Source: Prolixibacteraceae bacterium (GTDB lineage: Bacteria; Bacteroidota; Bacteroidia; Bacteroidales; Prolixibacteraceae). Taken from it: a DNA stretch of 8,209 nt. How positions within the stretch are numbered: position 1 is the first letter of the stretch; each line of letters begins with the position of its first letter. Below the pieces are notes generated by a model. The model made no database searches. It saw only the letters and a program-made list of their open reading frames with translations, and was not told the DNA's origin. Below, piece by piece: positions 1 to 7,176 of this stretch. The DNA lies in NCBI GenBank assembly GCA_003450125.1, contig DMFR01000221.1, positions 1,650 through 9,858 of the forward strand, read 5' to 3'. Made by a program: the position numbers and the translations under genes.

Positions 1-2346
1 CTCGAATGGGAGAAGCAGCAAAATCAACTCATGATTAAAAAGGCCGACGGAACGTCCATCCCCTTTAAGCAAACAATGCTGGTGATTAAGAAATTCATGG
101 ACAACAATCCGGATAAAATCCTGACCCTCTTTCTGGACTTCAATACCAATATCAACGAACTAAGCGATATCATTCAGGAAATGGGCATCAACCAATACCT
201 CTACACCTATGATGCCAAGGAAGGATGGCGGTCCATTAAATCGATGGTAGAAGACAACAAAAGGCTGGTTGTTTTTTCGATGCAGGAGCACCGCAACAGT
301 CCCGATTGGTTGCACTATGTATGGAACCATGCCGTTGAGCCCTATTTTTCCATCTGGGAAGCCCCTGCCTTTAAAGGTGAATTTCTGAAAGGAGATCCCA
401 AAAACAGCCTTTTGATCTACAACGATTATAATTTCCCCAAGAAAAGTGACAGCTCCAATAACCTAAAATTTGAAGGCAACCAGAATCCTTACCTGATCGA
501 GCATATCAAAAACACATGGACCACTACGGGAAAGACGCCCAATTTTATCATGCTCGACCGTTACGAAGACTGGGTGCTGGGCATTGTATCCTACCTGAGG
601 GGTTTTAAGATCATCAAGGGTACGGTGACCTACAACGCGCAGGTGCTCGACTATGTAAACTGGGATAAAACCGGCAGCCTTACCAGCGGGAAGTATTGTT
701 TCCCTGTAGGTCCGGGCGATAACCTTATCCTGACTCCCAAGAGCCCAGGCTTTCGATTTACTCCTGAAACGGCCACTTTTAATGAACCTTCGGAAAGCAT
801 CATACAGCATTTTGTGGCTACTTCGTATGAAATTACCGATAACCTTGAAGGCCATTATACCTTTGCCAAGGAATGCCGGGACGGCAGCATCAATCAATTT
901 GATGGTAAACCTACCAACGTTCACTTTATAAACGACTCCACCCGTCCCAATGTAGCGGCTTTTGAGGAGAATAGTTTTATTATCCTCCCTGGAGCTGAAT
1001 CATTTAAAATGCGGGATCACGACTTCACAGTAGCCGCCTGGGTTAAAATCAGGGAGTATCTGCCCGGTAAACAAGATTACTGCATCATCGGGACCAAGAA
1101 CAATTCCTATCAGCAAGGGATCCACCTGTTGATCAGGGATAAGAAGCCTTACTTTGGATTTTACAACAACGACCTGCGGGGGAAAACGGTCCTTGAAGCC
1201 GGAACCTGGTACCACCTGGTATGGCGCTACAACAAGCTGAGCGGCGAACAGGCCATCTTCCTCAACGGCAAGCTTGACAGCCGTTCTCTGGGGCACCCGG
1301 CCTACAAGGGAAGGGATAATCTTTACATCGGAGTGGCAGGTTTTAACTGGTCCTCCTACATGGTGGGCGATATCGATAACCTGAGCATCTGGTCAAGAGA
1401 CCTGGGCGAGGAAGAAATATGGGGATTGAGCAAAGAAGTGATCGAAATTGTACCCATAAAGAATGTCTTTATTCTTTATCCCATTTTATCCAGGAGCATT
1501 GTGGCCATATTGGCATTGTCATTGATTCTACTGGCCTATTTTAAAATTCCGTTCCGGAAATTAAAGAAGAAGGTTTCAATAGCCGAAAAAATCCGCAGCA
1601 TTGAAAATACCATTAGTCACAAGCCTGAGGCAAATTATATACAGCTCTTTGGTGATTTTAAAGTGCTAGATAAAGTAGGGAACGACATTACCAGCCAGTT
1701 TACGCCCAAGCTGAAGCAGCTGTTCCTGATCATTCTGCTGTATTCACAGCGCAATAAGAACGGTATTTCAACCAAAGACCTTACTGACATACTCTGGATG
1801 GGACATTCGTCGCAAAGCGCTAAAAACAGCCGTGGGGTGACCATACGTAAATTGAGGCTCATACTCGAATCGATGGATTCTGTTCAAATTCATTTTCACA
1901 TTGACCGTTGGTCAATGGCCTTTGGCAGTTCAGTGTATTGCGATTATTTAGATTGCCTGGATTTATTGAAAAGAGAAAAGATCCATGACACTGATTTTAG
2001 CTTGAAATTTTACAACATCATCCAGGAAGGGGAACTCTTCAAAGGGGAATCATACGACTGGCTCGATGATTTTAAAGGCTTTGTAGGAAACAATGTGGTT
2101 GATATTCTACTGAAATTCATCCATGAACTAACCACTGAAAACGATAGTGAACTGATCTTGAAATTAACTGACCGCATCCTGGTAACTGACCCGGTAAACG
2201 ATCAGGCATTGGCTTATAAACTGAAGATTCTGATCAAACAAGACAACTATAACCTAAGTCGTTTCACCTATGATCGCTTTTGTACCCTCTATGAAGAAAT
2301 GTACGGGGAGAAGTTTACAGGTAAATTTGAAGAATTGATTGCCTAA
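1..2346 (+). CDS. Membrane-bound one-component regulator: PI-PLC-like domain, LamG domain, TM helix, SARP-type winged helix and BTAD (5' partial)
   Basis: The reading frame is open from base 1, so the first in-frame ATG (31) is probably internal and the true start lies upstream. Residues are counted from that ATG. Residues 1-195 resemble the later part of a phosphatidylinositol-specific phospholipase C-like barrel (PFKQTM, a helix, then NPDKILTLFLD; later GKTPNFIMLD). The catalytic histidines of that family would lie at or before the window edge, so activity cannot be judged. Residues about 270-465 look like a LamG/concanavalin-like jelly roll (FTVAAWVKI, GTWYHLVWRY, IFLNGKL, GDIDNLSIW). A hydrophobic helix at about 479-503 is followed by basic residues, which places the C-terminus inside the cell. 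Residues 536-635 match the SARP/OmpR-type winged helix (IQLFGDFKV, LTDILW, AKNSRGVTIRKLRLIL), and 636-771 resemble the helical BTAD region. It is therefore predicted to sense an outside ligand and bind DNA directly. The N-terminal assignment is the least certain. No good intrinsic terminator follows it. Confidence 0.82.
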   Translation, partial: LEWEKQQNQLMIKKADGTSIPFKQTMLVIKKFMDNNPDKILTLFLDFNTNINELSDIIQEMGINQYLYTYDAKEGWRSIKSMVEDNKRLVVFSMQEHRNSPDWLHYVWNHAVEPYFSIWEAPAFKGEFLKGDPKNSLLIYNDYNFPKKSDSSNNLKFEGNQNPYLIEHIKNTWTTTGKTPNFIMLDRYEDWVLGIVSYLRGFKIIKGTVTYNAQVLDYVNWDKTGSLTSGKYCFPVGPGDNLILTPKSPGFRFTPETATFNEPSESIIQHFVATSYEITDNLEGHYTFAKECRDGSINQFDGKPTNVHFINDSTRPNVAAFEENSFIILPGAESFKMRDHDFTVAAWVKIREYLPGKQDYCIIGTKNNSYQQGIHLLIRDKKPYFGFYNNDLRGKTVLEAGTWYHLVWRYNKLSGEQAIFLNGKLDSRSLGHPAYKGRDNLYIGVAGFNWSSYMVGDIDNLSIWSRDLGEEEIWGLSKEVIEIVPIKNVFILYPILSRSIVAILALSLILLAYFKIPFRKLKKKVSIAEKIRSIENTISHKPEANYIQLFGDFKVLDKVGNDITSQFTPKLKQLFLIILLYSQRNKNGISTKDLTDILWMGHSSQSAKNSRGVTIRKLRLILESMDSVQIHFHIDRWSMAFGSSVYCDYLDCLDLLKREKIHDTDFSLKFYNIIQEGELFKGESYDWLDDFKGFVGNNVVDILLKFIHELTTENDSELILKLTDRILVTDPVNDQALAYKLKILIKQDNYNLSRFTYDRFCTLYEEMYGEKFTGKFEELIA

Positions 2347-2350
2347 TAAA

Positions 2351-2362
2351 AAAACATGTTTT
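2351..2362. repeat. 12-bp perfect palindrome just after the regulator gene
   Basis: AAAACATGTTTT starts five bases after the TAA stop of the regulator gene. It is a perfect inverted repeat with no loop. The stem is too short and AT-rich to be a convincing terminator. It may be a weak protein-binding site or simply chance in AT-rich sequence. Confidence 0.3.
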
Positions 2363-2368
2363 GCAACA

Positions 2369-2375
2369 GGGTTAA
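2369..2375 (-). promoter_or_regulatory. Inverted copy of the TTAACCC heptamer
   Basis: GGGTTAA here is the exact reverse complement of the heptamer repeated at 2451-2479. A one-mismatch inverted copy (GGGTAAA) lies at 2442-2448, directly beside the first direct repeat. Together they could form a composite operator. Single heptamers also occur elsewhere in the window by chance, so this copy alone carries little weight. Confidence 0.3.
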
Positions 2376-2420
2376 TTTTTATTTATTTATTATTAATCCT
2401 CTCAATATCATCGTTATTGC

Positions 2421-2428
2421 TATATTTG
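2421..2428 (+). promoter_or_regulatory. Possible upstream -7 promoter box (TATATTTG)
   Basis: TATATTTG matches the Bacteroidota -7 consensus TAnnTTTG exactly. No TTTG element is visible at the usual distance upstream. If it is used, transcription would start near 2433, and the heptamer repeats would lie in the transcribed leader. The surrounding AT-rich sequence makes a chance match plausible. Confidence 0.25.
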
Positions 2429-2450
2429 ACCAACCATTTAAGGGTAAATT

Positions 2451-2480
2451 TTAACCCACACTTAACCCACACTTAACCCG
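2451..2480 (+). promoter_or_regulatory. Three direct TTAACCC heptamers phased at 11 bp: candidate SARP-type operator
   Basis: TTAACCC occurs at 2451-2457, 2462-2468 and 2473-2479, and both spacers are ACAC. The period is therefore exactly 11 bp, about one helical turn, so all copies face the same side of DNA. Classical SARP regulators of Streptomyces (ActII-ORF4, DnrI) are known to bind heptameric direct repeats with this same period. The gene immediately upstream encodes a SARP-type DNA-binding domain, which makes this a good candidate binding site (inference). A plain 11-bp tandem duplication by slippage is the main alternative. Confidence 0.5.
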
Positions 2481-2520
2481 GCTATAAACATCAGGTAAAA
2501 GCCTGCTAATTGCCTTGTAT

Positions 2521-2528
2521 TAGATTTG
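2521..2528 (+). promoter_or_regulatory. Probable -7 promoter box (TAGATTTG) for the cytochrome gene
   Basis: TAGATTTG fits the Bacteroidota -7 consensus TAnnTTTG exactly and lies 65 bases before the cytochrome ATG. No TTTG is seen 19-23 bases upstream. A missing -33 element is what one expects of an activator-dependent promoter, and the heptamer repeats end about 40 bases upstream. Transcription would begin near 2533, giving a leader of about 60 bases. Confidence 0.4.
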
Positions 2529-2593
2529 TTTTCATATTTCTATTGCAGATTCCTGCGAATAAAGATTTAATAAGAAATGATTAATTCGGTTTT

Positions 2594-4120
2594 ATGAAGA
2601 TTTGGCATTCCGTTCGTACTCTGTTTTCCGGCAAAAGAGCCTTTTTAGCACTGATTGTGATTGGCCTGATTGTGGGAATTACTTTCATGCAAGTGGGAGG
2701 CAAAATGGTGACTTATACCTCTACCGATCAATACTGCATGTCGTGCCATGTTCACCCTCATGCCGAGCAAAGCTGGAAACTTTCACCCCATTACGACAAC
2801 AAGTCGGGAGTGGTAGTACATTGTGTCGAATGCCACCTTCCGCCCAAAGGACATGGAATGCTCGTGGCCAAGGCCAAACACGGGGCCATCGACTTATACG
2901 GGTACCTGTTCAAGGATTCAGCAGACATCAAATGGGCCGCCAAGCGCACCATCGATAAGGCCAAGAAATTCGTATATGTTGAATCATGTACCAAATGCCA
3001 TCAGAACCTGTTTCCTAAAACCCTTACCGTTGAAGGTGAAAATGCCCACCTGAATTATCTTACCAGCAAAACCGAGGTGAGCTGTTTAAACTGTCACATT
3101 GATGTGGGACATTTTGATCCCAACAGAAAACACGAGCACAATAAAAACTTTGGAGTTACTGCAACTGTCAATGCCGTTACCTACACAGAACCCACTCCTG
3201 TTACCGATTTTAAAAACTTTACGGAAAAGATTCCGGGAACCAGCCTTTCATTTGAGATGGTGGCCATTCCCGGTGGACAGTTTATCATGGGTAGTCCGAA
3301 AAGCGAGCCTCTAAGGAAACCGGATGAAGGACCTGCCCATCCGGTAAAACTGTCCCGCTTCTTCATGGCCAAGGTAGAAGTGAGCTGGGATGAATACCTG
3401 GAATTCTTCAAGGCGACCTCCTCACAGGGACGCAAGGAAGAAACAGAAAACGATCAGGTGGATGCCATCTCAGGACCAACACCACCATGGGGAGCTCCAG
3501 ATCAGGGATGGGGCAAAGGCTCCAGACCAGCCATCACCATGACCTGGAAGGCTGCCAATGTCTATTGCAAATGGCTTTCAAAAATGACGGGTAAAAAATA
3601 CCGTCTTCCCACCGAAGCGGAATGGGAATATGCTGCACGCGGAGGTGCGAAAACACCCTACTTCTTCAATGGAAATCCGAAGAAATTCACCTCTGATGGC
3701 TTCCTGAAGAGAATATTTGGTCGTGACACTGCTGTCATTCAATCCTATGTAGTCTATAAGGAGACCAGTCCTGCTGAGACTCAGGAGCCTGGCGTAGTGA
3801 AGGAGAATCCTTTCGGACTGAAAAACATGCTGGGCAATGTATATGAATTCTGTTCCGATTACTATTCGCCCACAGCCTATATGGCCTATAAAAATGGGGT
3901 TGTTAATCCCAAAGGACCCAAAAAAGGACAGGAGCATGTGATCCGAGGAGGATCGTTTAAAAGCGATGCCAAAGATGTTCGTTGTGCTGCCCGTGATTTT
4001 ACCAAAACGAAGGCATGGCTGGTGACCGATCCCCAAATGCCCAAGAGCGTATGGTGGTACTCCGATTGCATTGATATCGGTTTCAGGGTGGTTTGTGAAG
4101 CAGATCCAAACATTAATTAG
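2594..4120 (+). CDS. NapC/NirT-type tetraheme cytochrome c fused to an FGE-sulfatase (SUMF1-like) domain
   Basis: The 508-residue protein has an N-terminal anchor (about 15-33, after several basic residues) and four CxxCH heme-binding motifs at 48-52, 77-81, 132-136 and 164-168. Their spacing, with SPHYDNKSG between the first two, fits NapC/NirT/NrfH membrane tetraheme cytochromes that pass electrons between the quinone pool and envelope enzymes. After a linker, residues 218-502 form an FGE-sulfatase domain: IPGGQFIMGS, YRLPTEAEWEYAARGG, NPFGLKNMLGNVYEF, VIRGGSF and IGFRVVCE. True formylglycine-generating enzymes carry two copper-binding cysteines between the GGS motif and the RCAAR motif. 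Here that segment is FKSDAKDV and has none, so FGE oxidase activity is unlikely. A binding, structural or other role is more plausible, as in the GldJ-like members. Both parts should lie outside the inner membrane. The ATG is preceded by no clear Shine-Dalgarno, and the next gene follows after 14 bases, implying co-transcription. Confidence 0.9.
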   Translation: MKIWHSVRTLFSGKRAFLALIVIGLIVGITFMQVGGKMVTYTSTDQYCMSCHVHPHAEQSWKLSPHYDNKSGVVVHCVECHLPPKGHGMLVAKAKHGAIDLYGYLFKDSADIKWAAKRTIDKAKKFVYVESCTKCHQNLFPKTLTVEGENAHLNYLTSKTEVSCLNCHIDVGHFDPNRKHEHNKNFGVTATVNAVTYTEPTPVTDFKNFTEKIPGTSLSFEMVAIPGGQFIMGSPKSEPLRKPDEGPAHPVKLSRFFMAKVEVSWDEYLEFFKATSSQGRKEETENDQVDAISGPTPPWGAPDQGWGKGSRPAITMTWKAANVYCKWLSKMTGKKYRLPTEAEWEYAARGGAKTPYFFNGNPKKFTSDGFLKRIFGRDTAVIQSYVVYKETSPAETQEPGVVKENPFGLKNMLGNVYEFCSDYYSPTAYMAYKNGVVNPKGPKKGQEHVIRGGSFKSDAKDVRCAARDFTKTKAWLVTDPQMPKSVWWYSDCIDIGFRVVCEADPNIN

Positions 4121-4134
4121 AAAAAAAATTCCAG

Positions 4135-5484
4135 ATGGAAAACAACAATAAAGGTTTTAACCGAAGAAGGTTTCTCGAATCTACTGCCCTTGCCAGTATC
4201 GGATTGCTGGGTGCAAGCGCCATGATCTCAGGATGCAAAAATACAAAGGATGCAAAGGCTTTAGGCCTGCCTCCTATTCTAAAGGCAGCTCCCAAGGGTA
4301 AAAAGCTGCGTGCAGGACTGGTAGGAGTGGGCAACCGGGGAACCGGAGCTGCGATGAACTTTATCAGCTGCGGGCCTGATTTACACATAGTTGCCCTGGC
4401 AGATGTCTTCCAGGATAGAATTGATGCCGGAAGGGAACGCTTTTCTAAATTGAAAATGGATATTCCTGCCGAGAATTGCTTTACAGGATTTGACGGATAC
4501 AAGCAACTGATGGCTTTGGCTGATGTGGATGTGGTCATATTGGCTACCCCCCCGCAATTCAGGCCTGAACATTTCAAGGAAGCTGTCTTGAAGAACAAGC
4601 ATGTTTTCATGGAAAAGCCTGTGGCCGTTGACCCTGTTGGAATCCGTTCTGTGATTGCCAGTGCCAAAAAAGCAGAGGCCATTGGCTTGAACGTGGTAAC
4701 GGGTACCCAACGCCGCCATCAGCAGGATTATATTGAAACTTACCAGCAGGTAGCCAATGGGGCTATCGGCAAGCTCGTTTCTGCAAGGGCTTTCTGGAAC
4801 CAGAACCATGTATGGTTCCGTACCCGTGAAGAAGGCTGGGATGACATGACTTACATGATCCGCAACTGGAACAACTTCTGCTGGTTGTGCGGGGATCATA
4901 TTTTAGACACCCATGTTCACAACATCGATGTGATCAACTGGTTCGTAGGCCGCCAGCCTGAAAGCGCTGTAGGCTATGGAGGCCGTGCACGCCGTTTAAC
5001 AGGCGACCAGTATGACTTTTTCAGCATTGACTTTGATTACGGACAAGGGGTTTTTTCACACAGCATGTGCCGTCAGATAGATAACTGTGCCAATGGAACG
5101 GGTGAATTCATTATGGGAACTGAGGGATATACCAATTGCGCCAATACCATCTGGAACCTGGACGGAACAGTCAAATGGAAATTTGAATACGAGAAAGATG
5201 AAAACGGGAATGCCACCGATCATATAAAGATACCGGCCTATGTGCAGGAACACATGCATCTTGTTCATGCCATCCGCACGGGTGAGTATGTGAACCATGC
5301 AGAAACAACTGCCCTGTCAACCTTAACGGCCATTATGGGGCGTACAGCGGCCTATACGGGCAAAAAGATCATGTGGGATGAGATCTATAAGTCGGACATG
5401 GATCTAGGCCCTCAGAAGATCGAATTCGGCCCTGTGGACATGCAGTTTGAAGTGCCTGTTCCGGGTACTGCGCATAAGGCGTAA
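4135..5484 (+). CDS. Tat-exported Gfo/Idh/MocA family oxidoreductase, probable lipoprotein
   Basis: This 449-residue protein begins with a twin-arginine signal (NRRRFLE, residues 9-15) and a hydrophobic stretch ending in a lipobox-like ISGC, so Cys34 may be lipid-modified. The Rossmann fold starts at about 59 with GLVGVGNRGTG (61-71), typical of NAD(P) binding. MEKP at 159-162 supplies the conserved Lys of the family's EKP motif. The segment DTHVHNID (258-265) fits the D-x3-H-x2-D catalytic pattern in the C-terminal alpha/beta domain. Family members oxidise or reduce sugars, polyols and their derivatives; the substrate here is unknown. Tat export implies that it folds with its nucleotide already bound, as known for glucose-fructose oxidoreductase of Zymomonas. 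It lies 14 bases after the cytochrome gene and probably shares its transcript. Confidence 0.9.
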   Translation: MENNNKGFNRRRFLESTALASIGLLGASAMISGCKNTKDAKALGLPPILKAAPKGKKLRAGLVGVGNRGTGAAMNFISCGPDLHIVALADVFQDRIDAGRERFSKLKMDIPAENCFTGFDGYKQLMALADVDVVILATPPQFRPEHFKEAVLKNKHVFMEKPVAVDPVGIRSVIASAKKAEAIGLNVVTGTQRRHQQDYIETYQQVANGAIGKLVSARAFWNQNHVWFRTREEGWDDMTYMIRNWNNFCWLCGDHILDTHVHNIDVINWFVGRQPESAVGYGGRARRLTGDQYDFFSIDFDYGQGVFSHSMCRQIDNCANGTGEFIMGTEGYTNCANTIWNLDGTVKWKFEYEKDENGNATDHIKIPAYVQEHMHLVHAIRTGEYVNHAETTALSTLTAIMGRTAAYTGKKIMWDEIYKSDMDLGPQKIEFGPVDMQFEVPVPGTAHKA

Positions 5485-5714
5485 GAGAAGAGGAGAAGGT
5501 GAGAAAAGGAGATCGGAGCTGAGGCTTGGACAACTTGAAACTTGGAACCTTGAATGATATTGAATGATAAATAAAGCAATATAGAACAAAGAATAAGAAA
5601 CAAGAAATAAGAAATAAGGAACAAGAAACAACCCTTCCACTTCTGATTAGAGCGGCAATCTGGAACTTGGAACCTGAAACTTTGAACTTAATATTAACTA
5701 ATAACTAAAAGGAA
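5485..5714. repeat. Purine-rich intergenic region with degenerate short repeats
   Basis: This 230-bp gap shows no convincing gene. Its first part (to about 5515) is nearly all purine on the + strand. ACTTGGAACCT occurs twice exactly (5540-5550 and 5665-5675) within longer similar stretches. TGAATGATA is repeated in tandem at 5551-5559 and 5561-5569. Bases 5591-5631 are a run of variant AAGAAACAAGAAATAAG-type units. No clear TAnnTTTG promoter or intrinsic terminator is visible, so read-through into the next gene is possible. AAAAGGAA lies directly against the next ATG, too close for an ideal ribosome binding site. This kind of degenerate repeat may be dispersed through the genome. Confidence 0.6.
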
Positions 5715-7028
5715 ATGGACAATAAAAGCACACGCAGAGTTTTCCTTCGAAACTCGATTTCGGTAGTAGCCGGAACGATGATTTTGCCCCATATTATTCC
5801 CGCCTCAGCCATGGGAATGAATGGAGTTGTTCCTCCCAGTGACCGAATTATCATGGGCTCAATCGGCGTTGGCTCCCAGGGAACCAGTAACATGAACAAC
5901 TTCCTTCCTTTTAAGCAAGTTCAATATGTTGCCCTTTGTGATCTTGACTCCAGCCACCTCGAAAAGGCCTCAGCCATAGTTAATAATCATTACAACAACA
6001 AGGATTGCCGCACCCACAAGGATTACCGCGAGTTCCTGGAAAAGGAAAAGCTCGATGCCGTTTGTATTTCGGTTCCCGACCATTGGCACAGCATCGCCTA
6101 TGTAGCAGCAGCCAACAAGAAAATTGATATCTACGGTGAAAAACCATTGGCCAGAAGCATTGGTGAAGGCCAGCAAATTGTAAAGGCTGTTCAGAAGAAC
6201 AACATTATATGGCAAACCGGAAGCTGGCAGCGCTCTGTTGCTAACTTTCACAAGGGAGCAGAACTTGTTTTCAACGGACGCCTTGGCAAAGTTGACCATG
6301 TCGAAGTAGGCTTACCCAATGCCAACAAACTGGTAGGAATGCCTTCCATTAAACCTATACCTGCTGAACTGGACTGGGAATTCTGGCTAGGATCAGCCCC
6401 CAAGGTTCCTTACCGTGGCGTTTGTCACTGGAACTGGAGATGGATCCTGGACTACTCAGGCGGTCAGTTAACCGACTGGGCAGGTCATCACATTGACATT
6501 GCACAATGGGGTCTGGGACTGGACCGTACCGGCCCAATCGAAGTTGTAGGTGAAGGTATCTATCCCCCATCAGGTGAATTGTATAATGTCCCTATGGAAT
6601 TTGATTTCAACTGCAAGTATAAAAGTGGGGTTACCATCCGTGTAGCCAATGCCTCAAGGCTAAAACAGGGAATGGGCGTTACCTGGTATGGTGAAAATGG
6701 CTGGATTCATGTTGACCGTGGTGATGTCCTTACCGCCTCTAAACCTGAGCTTCTTTCTGAAGAACTGGGTGCCAACAAGAAAGCGCTTTATGTAAGCAAC
6801 GAGCATTGGGGTAACTTCCTGGAATGTATCCGTTCCCGCAAAGAAACCATCGCTCCTGCTGAAGTTGCCCATCGTGCCATCTCAGTTGGCCTGCTGGGCG
6901 AAATTGCCATGACTACCAAACAGAAAATCCAATGGGACCCAGTAAAAGAGCAGATCATCAACAATGCCGAAGCCAGTAAACTGCTCATGAGAAATTTCCG
7001 TGCTCCATGGAAAATACCTACCATTTAA
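5715..7028 (+). CDS. Tat-exported Gfo/Idh/MocA family oxidoreductase, bacterial-type C-terminal domain
   Basis: The 437-residue protein starts with a near-perfect twin-arginine motif (TRRVFLR, residues 6-12). A hydrophobic segment and a likely signal-peptidase I site after ASA (30-32) follow, so it is probably a soluble periplasmic enzyme. The nucleotide-binding motif GVGSQG is at 51-56 and GEKP at 141-144. The motif SGGQLTDWAGHHIDIAQWG (248-266) gives the D-x3-H-x2-D pattern (D254, H258, D261). LDWEFWLGSAPKVPY (219-233) and the WRW element before the SGG motif are typical of the exported subgroup common in Planctomycetes and Bacteroidota. Its substrate is probably a sugar or inositol-like compound but cannot be read from sequence. 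It shares fold and motif order with the preceding oxidoreductase but little direct identity, so the pair is not a recent tandem duplication. It is the last gene before a strong terminator. Confidence 0.9.
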   Translation: MDNKSTRRVFLRNSISVVAGTMILPHIIPASAMGMNGVVPPSDRIIMGSIGVGSQGTSNMNNFLPFKQVQYVALCDLDSSHLEKASAIVNNHYNNKDCRTHKDYREFLEKEKLDAVCISVPDHWHSIAYVAAANKKIDIYGEKPLARSIGEGQQIVKAVQKNNIIWQTGSWQRSVANFHKGAELVFNGRLGKVDHVEVGLPNANKLVGMPSIKPIPAELDWEFWLGSAPKVPYRGVCHWNWRWILDYSGGQLTDWAGHHIDIAQWGLGLDRTGPIEVVGEGIYPPSGELYNVPMEFDFNCKYKSGVTIRVANASRLKQGMGVTWYGENGWIHVDRGDVLTASKPELLSEELGANKKALYVSNEHWGNFLECIRSRKETIAPAEVAHRAISVGLLGEIAMTTKQKIQWDPVKEQIINNAEASKLLMRNFRAPWKIPTI

Positions 7029-7093
7029 TAGTTTGATTTAATTATATATAGCTTTTCATCCTTCAACCGGGATACTGTTCTAAACCAACCAAC

Positions 7094-7144
7094 AACTGCC
7101 AGCGAAGGGAATATAACCTCCCCGAACTGGCAGTTTTTTATTTT
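7094..7144 (+). terminator. Intrinsic terminator ending the cytochrome-oxidoreductase block
   Basis: AACTGCCAG (7094-7102) pairs perfectly with CTGGCAGTT (7127-7135). An inner GGGA/TCCC pairing (7107-7110 with 7119-7122) can extend the hairpin across small bulges. A run of six T (7134-7139), then A and four more T, follows the stem. It lies 65 bases after the second oxidoreductase stop codon and separates it from the glycosyltransferase gene. Confidence 0.85.
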
Positions 7145-7176
7145 GAATTATTTACGGATGAAAATCTGTATCTTTA
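7142..7176 (+). promoter_or_regulatory. Possible promoter for the glycosyltransferase gene
   Basis: TTTG at 7142-7145 is followed after 23 bases by TATCTTTA (7169-7176), a one-mismatch form of the Bacteroidota -7 element TAnnTTTG. Transcription would start near 7182, about 65 bases before the ATG. The TTTG overlaps the terminator's T tract. A competing element, TAAACTTTG at 7175-7183, has one extra spacer base. Confidence 0.35.

Noticed and set aside
463..924. Antisense open frame of 153 codons within the regulator gene
   Set aside because: It lies wholly opposite a strongly supported domain-bearing frame, shows no recognisable motif, and is best explained as a shadow of codon bias.
3578..4036. 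Antisense open frame of 152 codons opposite the FGE domain
   Set aside because: The opposite strand encodes clear FGE-family motifs over the same bases, and the antisense product shows none.
3245..4099. Annotation of the FGE domain as an active sulfatase-maturing enzyme
   Set aside because: The segment that should hold the two copper-binding cysteines has none, and no sulfatase gene is in the window.
4113..4682. Antisense open frame of 189 codons over the start of the first oxidoreductase
   Set aside because: It covers the Tat signal, Rossmann motif and EKP motif of the real gene on the other strand and has no family features of its own.
5485..5714. CRISPR-like or insertion-sequence-like repeats
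   Set aside because: The repeats are short and degenerate, with no regular spacers, terminal inverted repeats or transposase, so neither class fits.
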